A DNA stretch of 22,516 nucleotides from Candidatus Falkowiibacteriota bacterium (GTDB taxonomy: Bacteria; Patescibacteriota; Patescibacteriia; Patescibacteriales; GWE2-39-37). The translations under genes and the position numbers were made by a program. The DNA is taken from contig JAAXVE010000003.1 in NCBI GenBank assembly GCA_013335665.1, positions 1 through 22,516 of the forward strand, read 5' to 3'. Position 1 is the stretch's first letter. The number at the start of each line of letters is the position of its first letter. Shown here in pieces: positions 7,330-14,311 of the stretch. The notes beneath the pieces were generated by a model. That model made no database searches. It saw nothing but the letters and a program-made list of their open reading frames with translations, and was not told the origin of the DNA.

Positions 7330-7890
7330 TTAATATATTGATTTTTCAGTAGTGACAAAAAAGTAATTTCTCACGAAAGAATACCCATCTTCCTGAGAAG
7401 CCGGCATCCATAGACCCGGGGGCAGAATATCTTCGCCTTCATCGTAATTAACCCAAAGCAATCCTCGATATCCAGCATAACTAAATTTCTTCGGATATTT
7501 CAAATAATACTCAACACCTTCTATTTTATCATTGACACCTGGATCAAAATTAATACAGTCTGACTCGATCTTGTAGCGTTTAGCAATTGGCACTGACAAT
7601 CTATCGCATGGCAGCACTTTGATTCGCATATTGCCAAGCTGATTATCAATCAATGTCGTACTAGCCGTTTTTCGCACAATGGCAAAACCATTCAAATCAG
7701 TCCTGTCATCCATAATGGTGATGACATTGCTGCTTGTTGCTATGTTGACATAAAATTCTTTTTCCGCTTTCTTCACGTTAGCGATTCTACTCGCCTTACT
7801 ACTTCTAACCAAGGCAAACACAGCAAATAATGCCACCATTAACATGACTGCGATTGATAAAAAAATAATCGACAGTTTCGCTTTTTGCAT
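7330..7890 (-). CDS. Single-pass membrane-anchored protein, unknown function
   Basis: This 186-residue protein has a short basic N-terminus, one hydrophobic helix (about 7-28) and an extracytoplasmic domain rich in beta-type residues. The domain has two cysteines (in PCDRLS and SDCINF) that could form a disulfide, and ends in aromatic segments (YRGLLWVNYDEGED, YFFVTTEKSIY). The first helix resembles an uncleaved signal anchor, since no clear AXA cleavage site is seen. I recognise no family. It lies between a methyltransferase (12-base gap) and the glycosidase (2-base gap), so it is co-transcribed with the carbohydrate cluster. The start codon is the first ATG after the methyltransferase stop. 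Confidence 0.72.
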   Translation of the reverse strand: MQKAKLSIIFLSIAVMLMVALFAVFALVRSSKASRIANVKKAEKEFYVNIATSSNVITIMDDRTDLNGFAIVRKTASTTLIDNQLGNMRIKVLPCDRLSVPIAKRYKIESDCINFDPGVNDKIEGVEYYLKYPKKFSYAGYRGLLWVNYDEGEDILPPGLWMPASQEDGYSFVRNYFFVTTEKSIY

Positions 7891-7902
7891 TTTATTGCGG
7901 CT

Positions 7903-8484
7903 TCAATTTTTGATAAAAAAGCGGTAAGTGTGCTCTCCGTTAACGCACTTGAATTTTTCGCCCTTGAGCGGCTCGAAATATAACGGCTTCAATTTTTTTA
8001 AATTTTCGATCGCCTCGATTTCCATCGGCTTATTCGGCCAATCGTTATAGCCGAAAATAAAAACTCCTCCAGGCTTCAAAATGTCATGGATGGCAGCAAA
8101 GGTCTTCTCAATCTTTTTCGGATCGTTCAAACCCCAGCCAAAGACGCCGTTCATGATAATGAGATCAAAATAATTATTCTTAAAATGCTTTTTCAAAGTG
8201 ACGACATCGGCGGAAATATGATGCTCGGCACCAAACTCGACTCGAGTTGGCCTGCGGTCCATTGTCCATAATTCCCGGCCCTCAAAAAATTCATTATAAA
8301 ACTGCTGATAATCTTCACGGCCGATATCCAGGACAGATTGCGGCTCGTAGGCAGCTAGGACGTTCGGAAAAATAATGCGTTCGAGAACGTTGCGATCTTC
8401 AAACTCCTCGCGTTCATGATCGACATTATCTTTTACTATCTTATCAGCCATCTCCTGATATTGTGTAAGTTTATTCTTTTGCAT
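7903..8484 (-). CDS. Class I SAM-dependent methyltransferase
   Basis: This 193-residue protein has the Rossmann methyltransferase pattern. Motif I is SVLDIGREDY, where the usual GxGxG is reduced to one glycine. The acidic ribose contact is probably at the end of strand 2 (WTMDRRP). ADVVTL matches the adenine-contact region. YFDLIIMNGVFGWGLN and ILKPGGVFIFGYND match motifs II and III. It is closest in style to Methyltransf_11/25 enzymes. The unusual motif I could mean weaker cofactor binding, but the rest is intact. Substrate is unknown. Its place in the GH130/glycosyltransferase operon suggests methylation of a sugar or lipid carrier, which is inference only. It is cytoplasmic, with no membrane segment. 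Confidence 0.8.
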   Translation of the reverse strand: MQKNKLTQYQEMADKIVKDNVDHEREEFEDRNVLERIIFPNVLAAYEPQSVLDIGREDYQQFYNEFFEGRELWTMDRRPTRVEFGAEHHISADVVTLKKHFKNNYFDLIIMNGVFGWGLNDPKKIEKTFAAIHDILKPGGVFIFGYNDWPNKPMEIEAIENLKKLKPLYFEPLKGEKFKCVNGEHTYRFFIKN

Positions 8485-8558
8485 TTTACTGAATTTAAAT
8501 TATCGGGCAATCAGAAAACAGCATCCCATCGATTACTGGTCACCAATCACGAACGGTC

Positions 8559-10814
8559 TTATTTTACTTTTTCCACGGTTAGCCTGGCAAGCAAGTAAGA
8601 GATTGTCGATTCAGCCCCTTGATTAAAGTTGATCGACTCCTTGCCCATGCCATCGTAGCATCCTCCGGTAGCCTCGTCATAAATCATCTGGTTCAGATGA
8701 TTCTTACCTAAGAACCAATCAAAGGCCAATCCCGCCTTAATAGCGTACTCCTGTTTTTTGGTCACTTCAAAGGCGGCCACCAATGCCTCGACGGCCGATG
8801 AAGCGTCTTCAGGTTGCTGGTCGAAGTAGGAACGCTTGCCGTCGCGGTGATACCAGCCATCCTGTCCGATCGCGGAAAAATAATCAAACTCAAAGCTAAC
8901 CTTGTCCAAAAAGTCGATCGTCTCTTCTGCGGTTTTCAAATATTCATCGTTGCCAGTCACCTGATAAGCGCGGAATAAAGCCTCTGAAAGCTTGAAATTG
9001 GAATAAGTAAGGAAGTCTTCGAACCAGAACCACTTCTTTTCCTGATTAACCGGATTCTTCATCTGACGCTTGTACTGGTTAAGTAAAACTTCGGACAGGC
9101 GTTTAATTGTATTTGTAATCTGCGCCTCTCCTTTTGAACCGGCGCAATAATAATTCTGTTTAGCATAATACAAGCCGATGATCGAAAAAGAGATGGCTCG
9201 ATAGGACTTAAGCTCCGGCAAGAGTTTCAAAGTCTTCAATAATATCTTACAAGCCCTTTTCTTAATCTCTTCCGGCAAACCCTTAGTGCTGACCAGATAC
9301 CCCAAGGACCAAATGGCGCGACCGACTGAGTCTTCGCTCTCCGACTTGTCGATAATTGTCCTGTTATAGGCTACGAAGTTATAGAACTTACCGCTTGGCT
9401 GCTGTACAAAATCTATGAAATCCAGATAGCGCGTGATGTATTCTAAGCTTTCCTTGGAAGCGTTCTTGCGGTATAGCATCAAAAAGGCCAACATGGCGCG
9501 AGTGTTATCATCCAAACAATACCCGGAAGTCAAATCCGGTTTGGTGTGGGTGGCAAACTGAATCATTCCGAATTTGTCAGTCAACACCTTTATCTGTCCC
9601 AGGTTGACCGGCGGCAATTTACCCTGTTCGCGTGGCACGATCTTGGCCTGCTCATTGAATGTTTTAAAATATGAAAGCGCCACATTTTGCCAGGTCATGT
9701 GGCGTGAGTAGAAATAAGCATTCTTTTTCATCTCCTTGCGCATCTTTTCATCCTCTAACACCTCAAACAAAGCCTTCTCGATCGATTTGGCGCTTTTGAA
9801 CTTGACCAGAACGCCGCGTTCGTGATTTATCACATCCTTGGCGTATTGATTAGCCGTAGCCACGATCGGGCAAGCGCAGGACAGCGCGTAAGAGATGGTG
9901 CCGGAAACGGCTTGCAGCGGATTGAGCGTAGGTGAGACATAAATATCAGTCGCCTTCAAGAAGTCGATCAACTCATCAAGGGATAAATATTTATCATAAA
10001 ATTTAACATGATCCTCAAGCTGCAACTTTTTAACCAGATTCACCAGCTTGTTACGATAGACTTCTCCCTCTTCCTTGCGCACGACAGGGTGAGTTGCACC
10101 CAGAACCAGATAAACCACGCTTGGATGCTTGGCCACGATTTTCGGTAACGCTTCAATCGCGTATTCAATTCCCTTGTCACGGTTAAGCATGCCAAAGGTT
10201 GAAAGCACGGTACGTCCTTCCAAGTTAAGTTTCTTCTTTGACTTCGTTTTCGAAGGAAAAGCGATGTGGTGCACACCATGAGGGATAACCACTATTTTTT
10301 CCGCGGGCACATTATAAAGGGTTTGCAACAGCTTGGAGGCGCTGTTGGTCATTACGACTATCCGCTCTGCTTTTTCAGCAATCTTCTGCGTAATTTTGAT
10401 AAGCTTTTCGCGCTCATCCCAATCGTCAGGATTAGGCAGGACGGTGTGCATCGTCAAAACGATCGGTTTTTTAATCAGCTCCATGAACGGCAAGATGAAC
10501 TCGCCCCACTCGCCTCCATAAATGCCGTACTCATGTTGGATGTTAACCAGCTTGATTTCTGACGAGTTGTTTATTTCGTTCGCGGCAACAATATAATCCT
10601 CCAAATCATCGTCATTGATCTGTACAGCAGTCTTCGGCGGATAATTGTAAAGAGAAGTGCCATTTTTATTCATGGCTACGATCTTGCTTTTTATCTCGGG
10701 GGCGAACTCCCGATCAATAGCATTGGTGAGATCTTGGGTAAATGTAGCAATGCCACACTCTCGCGGAGGAAAGGTGCTTACATACATTATGCACGGAGCT
10801 TTGGCTTTAGTCAT
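8559..10814 (-). CDS. Two-domain protein: GT4-like glycosyltransferase with C-terminal (alpha/alpha) glycosidase-like domain
   Basis: This 751-residue protein begins with a GT-B glycosyltransferase (about 8-390). Landmarks are STFPPRECGIATFTQDL (14-30), NIQHEYGIYGG, VVIPHGVHHI (about 174-183), STFGMLNRDKGIEYA and PLQAVSGTISYALSCACPIVAT. The canonical EX7E signature is not present and is replaced by this QAVSGTISYAL segment. From memory, that pattern marks a subgroup often beside GH130 genes. Residues from about 395 to 751 are mostly helical with repeated aromatic and acidic pairs (YCLDDNTRAMLAFLML, DSVGRAIWSLGY, FWFEDFLTYSNFKL, QPEDASSAVEAL), as in (alpha/alpha)6 barrels. Start: the ATG after AGGA, 7 bases away. 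It probably builds a mannosyl or glucosyl glycan or glycoside handled with the upstream GH130 enzyme. Confidence 0.85.
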   Translation of the reverse strand: MTKAKAPCIMYVSTFPPRECGIATFTQDLTNAIDREFAPEIKSKIVAMNKNGTSLYNYPPKTAVQINDDDLEDYIVAANEINNSSEIKLVNIQHEYGIYGGEWGEFILPFMELIKKPIVLTMHTVLPNPDDWDEREKLIKITQKIAEKAERIVVMTNSASKLLQTLYNVPAEKIVVIPHGVHHIAFPSKTKSKKKLNLEGRTVLSTFGMLNRDKGIEYAIEALPKIVAKHPSVVYLVLGATHPVVRKEEGEVYRNKLVNLVKKLQLEDHVKFYDKYLSLDELIDFLKATDIYVSPTLNPLQAVSGTISYALSCACPIVATANQYAKDVINHERGVLVKFKSAKSIEKALFEVLEDEKMRKEMKKNAYFYSRHMTWQNVALSYFKTFNEQAKIVPREQGKLPPVNLGQIKVLTDKFGMIQFATHTKPDLTSGYCLDDNTRAMLAFLMLYRKNASKESLEYITRYLDFIDFVQQPSGKFYNFVAYNRTIIDKSESEDSVGRAIWSLGYLVSTKGLPEEIKKRACKILLKTLKLLPELKSYRAISFSIIGLYYAKQNYYCAGSKGEAQITNTIKRLSEVLLNQYKRQMKNPVNQEKKWFWFEDFLTYSNFKLSEALFRAYQVTGNDEYLKTAEETIDFLDKVSFEFDYFSAIGQDGWYHRDGKRSYFDQQPEDASSAVEALVAAFEVTKKQEYAIKAGLAFDWFLGKNHLNQMIYDEATGGCYDGMGKESINFNQGAESTISYLLARLTVEKVK

Positions 10815-10834
10815 ATAGCTTCCTGATAAACAAT

Positions 10835-10858
10835 AGAGGTACGCTCAAGCGCACCTCT
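10835..10858 (-). promoter_or_regulatory. Hairpin in the intergenic leader between the GH130 gene and the glycosyltransferase
   Basis: On the minus strand, AGAGGT-G-CGC, loop TTGA, then GCG-T-ACCTCT gives a continuous 10-bp stem with one G-U pair. On the plus strand the same position would be an A-C mismatch. The fold therefore favours minus-strand RNA. It sits 20 bases before the glycosyltransferase ATG and lacks a T-tract, so processing or mRNA-stability control fits better than termination. Confidence 0.4.
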
Positions 10859-10926
10859 GCATGCGTTTTATTTGCTCTTATAATTCTACCGAATCAAACG
10901 CATCGTGTAAATAGTTTTAGCCATTA

Positions 10927-11961
10927 TTAATCAGTTTTCACGCGGTTGGCGCGCAACTCTTCTAGCAAATCGTCGATTTTTACGCTGGCAACAGCTATGC
11001 GAGAGTCGGCTGCACCGTAATAGATATAAAGGCGGTCGCGGAAAAAACTAGTGCCGGTCGGGAAAACAACCTGGCTGACATGGCCGCGCAGTTCATAATC
11101 TTTTTCCGGAGACAAAATTGGATAAGGCAAGCGGGCTAATAATTTTGTCGGATCTTCCAGGTCGAACAAAGCCGCACCACCGCGATAAATACGACGATGA
11201 TTGGATTCTTCAGTCCCGTGATAGATAACCAGCCAACCATGTTTAGTTTTTATCGGAGGGGCGCCGCCACCCAAATGACGTTCTTCAAAATCGTAAGCGT
11301 TTTCCAAAATCACGTTCTTGGACATATTCATCATATACTCTGTCCAATACTTATCGCTCTTCAATTCCTTAAAATCGTGAAAATCAGCAATCTGGATGTC
11401 TGGCAAGATGCGATGCATTAAGATGAATTTGCCGTTTACTTTTTCTGGGAAAAGGCATCCGTCCTTATCCCAAACGCGGATGTCCTTGCCACCGTATTGC
11501 TGGTAGTATGCCTGGTAAAAATAATAATCGTCCTTGAGCTTGGAGTAACGGAACAGTTTTGCAGCCTTACTATATGTGACCGTCGGGCTGATTATTCCGC
11601 CTCGTTTCAAATTAAGGATGTCTTTACCATAAGAATAGGCCAGGAAACAATTTTTTCCATCATGGACAATATAGACGAGGTAATAAACATCATCAATCTT
11701 AGTTATGCGTGGATCTTCAATCCCTCGGCTCTCATACTTAAATTTAGGGTACAAGAACGGCTTATTCCAACGCTCTACCACTTTTGTCGGTCCCTCCAAC
11801 CGGGCATATCCTAAGGATGAGACAAAATTTTTATCAATTGCCCGATAGACTACATGAACATTTTTACCGTCTTGGACTACGCCAGGATTAAGCACTGACT
11901 TATTCTCAAAGGAGTTTCTGGTTTTTTCGAGGAGAATGCCCTCGCGTCTTAGTTTTATCAT
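10927..11961 (-). CDS. GH130 family beta-mannoside phosphorylase/hydrolase
   Basis: GH130 enzymes phosphorolyse (some hydrolyse) beta-mannosides with a five-bladed propeller fold. Landmarks in order: LNPGVVQDGKNVHVVYRA, RGIEDPRITKIDDVYYLVY (its Asp in EDPR is the proposed catalytic acid), HGWLVIYHGT, YRGGAALFDLEDP, LPYPILSPE and YIYYGAADSRIAVA. These cover the whole 344-residue propeller. The frame extends 12 codons further upstream, but the start at 11961 is preferred: the protein then begins MIKLRREGILLEKT, and a TATAAT box lies just 7 bases before that ATG, so the longer form would start upstream of the transcript. It is first in the cluster with the two-domain glycosyltransferase. Whether it degrades beta-1,2- or beta-1,4-mannosides cannot be told here. 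Confidence 0.9.
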   Translation of the reverse strand: MIKLRREGILLEKTRNSFENKSVLNPGVVQDGKNVHVVYRAIDKNFVSSLGYARLEGPTKVVERWNKPFLYPKFKYESRGIEDPRITKIDDVYYLVYIVHDGKNCFLAYSYGKDILNLKRGGIISPTVTYSKAAKLFRYSKLKDDYYFYQAYYQQYGGKDIRVWDKDGCLFPEKVNGKFILMHRILPDIQIADFHDFKELKSDKYWTEYMMNMSKNVILENAYDFEERHLGGGAPPIKTKHGWLVIYHGTEESNHRRIYRGGAALFDLEDPTKLLARLPYPILSPEKDYELRGHVSQVVFPTGTSFFRDRLYIYYGAADSRIAVASVKIDDLLEELRANRVKTD

Positions 11962-11968
11962 AAGCTGA

Positions 11969-11997
11969 ATTATAACAAAATTAACGATTACGGGCAA
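11969..11997 (-). promoter_or_regulatory. Promoter for a leaderless GH130 transcript
   Basis: On the minus strand, TTGCCC (11997-11992), a 17-base spacer and TATAAT (11974-11969) are followed by only 7 bases before the ATG at 11961. The transcript should therefore begin at or next to the start codon. The -35 box overlaps the edge of the terminator of the gene upstream. Confidence 0.75.
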
Positions 11998-12027
11998 AAA
12001 AACCGCCCCAGGATGGGGCGGTTTTTT
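11996..12027 (-). terminator. Terminator of the O-antigen-ligase/TPR gene
   Basis: The stem CCGCCCCA / TGGGGCGG has a 3-base loop, with A-run and T-run flanks on both strands. It begins 6 bases after the stop at 12033 and directly abuts the promoter of the GH130 gene, insulating the two minus-strand units. Confidence 0.9.
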
Positions 12028-12032
12028 GTTTA

Positions 12033-14297
12033 CTATTGAATTTGTTGGATAAACTGTTCTGCGCTGGACTTGAGTGATGGATCGATTTCGGCCGCCTTTC
12101 TTGCTGCCGCCACCGCTTCGGCCTTGTGGCCGATCTGTTTGTTAGCCTCAGCTAGCCCCGTCCATATCTTAACATTATTCTGATCCATGGTCGAAAGCTG
12201 GGTCAGAACCTTGACGACACGGTCGAAACGCTTTTCTTTGACGTAACGGTTAGTCAAATCGACTAGCTGCTGGCCGGAGTAAAGCGTATCGGCACCGCCG
12301 AGGTCGACGCAATCATCAATAGTCTTTTGCGCCTCCTTTGTCTTACCAAGATAGGCGTAGACCTTGCCGAGCTGGCAGGTAGCGTCCGGGAATTTGGGGT
12401 TCAAGCCGACAGCATATTTCAACGTATCGATCGCTTTTTCTTTTTCACCGCGGGTCAGATAAATCTGTGCCTTGATAAAATAAACCGTAGAGCGACGAGG
12501 CGTAGCTTCGATGCACTTATCAACGGCCGTCTCTGCGCGCTGGGAATAGTAAGAGAATTTATCCGGCTCATTGGAATAATAGGTCGAGGTGAAATTAAGT
12601 ATCTGTGCCAGAATCATCTGACTGAAGCTGTCGCCGCGATTCAATGCCACGTTTTTTTCAGCCTGCTCGATCGCAAAATCTAGATACTCGCGGGCCTGCG
12701 ACTGTGGCAGCTTGGCAAGCAGGTCGCTGCGCGACATTACCAATTGCACCAATGTGTTACGACTGTCCCTATCCAGGGGAGTATTGTATGCAAATGCCTG
12801 CTTATAATAATTGATCGCTTTAGGTAAATCACTTTGAGCTGCCGCAGACTGGCCTGCGATGGTCAAATCAAGCATTTTCCACACTTTGACATTGAACTGG
12901 TAGGCGATGACCAACAAAACCAAGCCGGTACCTATCATCAGAAAGAAGCCCTTGTTGGTCACCTCACCATTGATCGCGTTAACCCAGCCGTCCTTGACCT
13001 TGTGAACGACCGGCTCCATTGCTGATGATGGATACATCAAGGAATAAACATAGGCGAACAAGACCATCAGCATCAGATACGTCACGAAGGAATCGAACAA
13101 AACTACGTTCTGGATAAAGTATGCCGTCAGCAAGGCTAATAACAAACCAAATTGAATCAAAGAAATCTGCTTCTTACGGAAAGCTTGAATCATGTAATAA
13201 ACCAAGGCTGCGAAAATGCTTAGATAGGAAAGCAGCCCCAAAATGCCGGTCGTAGAGAGCAAATCGACCAGGTTATTATGAGCGTGATCGAAATAAGTCT
13301 CAGTCCTGGCCCAATCATAGAATGCCGGGTCGAAATACTTGTCGAAACTAGAAGCGAAATTACCATAACCCGTGCCGAGCAGATAGTGGTTAGGCAAGTC
13401 CTTCATGCCAGCTTTCCAGGAAAGAATACGAGTCTGGAAAGTGTTCGCCTGCGAATTGATCTGGGTGATACGCCTGAAAAAATCGTTGTTCTGCACCCAA
13501 GCGCTATTGGAATTGGTATAGATCAAGCTGACGCCAAGAATGATCAAGCCGGCGACGACAATGCTGCCGTAACGTACTTTGAGATTCTTGTTAAACATGG
13601 CTAGTAAGAAAAGCAGCAGCAGGATGGAGACAGCCAAACCGATAAAGGCACCGCGAGTTCCGGAATTCTTAAAGGCTACGAACATGAAAATTATCGACAA
13701 GATATAGCCACTGCGTAGCCAGAAATTCTTCTGCTTGAAAAATAGAATCAGGGCAAAGAACATACCAAAAAGCATCTGACCACTAATATAGGAAGTGTTG
13801 CCTAAAGTGCCAAAGGCTGATTTTCCGGCAGCCGCCTGCGGAAAAGAGGTGAATGCCTGATACACTGAAACAAGCACAGCCACACCTAATAGATTGCGCC
13901 ACTCCGGCCATGAACGGAAAACTGTGATCATGATTAGATACAAAGCCAAGAAATGCAGTAGATGAAATACACCCAACATGCGCTCGATATCTCCCCAGAA
14001 ACTAAGATTAAAATCGACGCCGAAGATGCAAGAAATGACCAGGATAGTGAAAAAGGCAAAAAGCCCCAAACTCAACCAGTCTTTCTTGATCGAACGACTG
14101 CCGACGAACGGACGCCAGCTCGGATACTTGATCAAAAACGCAATCCAGACGAAAGTCAAAACCTCGACGAGCAGATTGAACGGAATCTGCTTAGACGTAA
14201 TGTACGGAAACAACAGATTGTTAAAGACGAAAAATGTCGTCAAGAATGACGCGTAAACCCCCAAACGCAAAATGCGCAGGTAAATTTTTTCTGACAT
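12033..14297 (-). CDS. O-antigen ligase/Wzy-like polytopic membrane protein with C-terminal TPR domain
   Basis: Roughly residues 1-430 of this 754-residue protein form ten or more membrane helices. The family signature is in a periplasmic loop, with TGYGNFASSF followed by FDHAHNNLVDLLSTTGILGLLSYL (the conserved H-x-HN of Wzy_C/O-antigen ligases). One more helix near 447-467 leads to a long soluble tail. That tail (about 480-754) contains TPR-like repeats, for example DLPKAINYYKQAFAYN, VYFIKAQIYLTRGEKEKAID and PDATCQLGKVYAYLGKTKEA. Family members polymerise surface glycans or ligate them to an acceptor, and the TPR tail may bind partners. It starts 14 bases after the valS stop, so it is probably co-transcribed with valS. 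The precise acceptor is unknown. Confidence 0.88.
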   Translation of the reverse strand: MSEKIYLRILRLGVYASFLTTFFVFNNLLFPYITSKQIPFNLLVEVLTFVWIAFLIKYPSWRPFVGSRSIKKDWLSLGLFAFFTILVISCIFGVDFNLSFWGDIERMLGVFHLLHFLALYLIMITVFRSWPEWRNLLGVAVLVSVYQAFTSFPQAAAGKSAFGTLGNTSYISGQMLFGMFFALILFFKQKNFWLRSGYILSIIFMFVAFKNSGTRGAFIGLAVSILLLLFLLAMFNKNLKVRYGSIVVAGLIILGVSLIYTNSNSAWVQNNDFFRRITQINSQANTFQTRILSWKAGMKDLPNHYLLGTGYGNFASSFDKYFDPAFYDWARTETYFDHAHNNLVDLLSTTGILGLLSYLSIFAALVYYMIQAFRKKQISLIQFGLLLALLTAYFIQNVVLFDSFVTYLMLMVLFAYVYSLMYPSSAMEPVVHKVKDGWVNAINGEVTNKGFFLMIGTGLVLLVIAYQFNVKVWKMLDLTIAGQSAAAQSDLPKAINYYKQAFAYNTPLDRDSRNTLVQLVMSRSDLLAKLPQSQAREYLDFAIEQAEKNVALNRGDSFSQMILAQILNFTSTYYSNEPDKFSYYSQRAETAVDKCIEATPRRSTVYFIKAQIYLTRGEKEKAIDTLKYAVGLNPKFPDATCQLGKVYAYLGKTKEAQKTIDDCVDLGGADTLYSGQQLVDLTNRYVKEKRFDRVVKVLTQLSTMDQNNVKIWTGLAEANKQIGHKAEAVAAARKAAEIDPSLKSSAEQFIQQIQ

Positions 14298-14311
14298 AAT
14301 ATATGTTAGTG

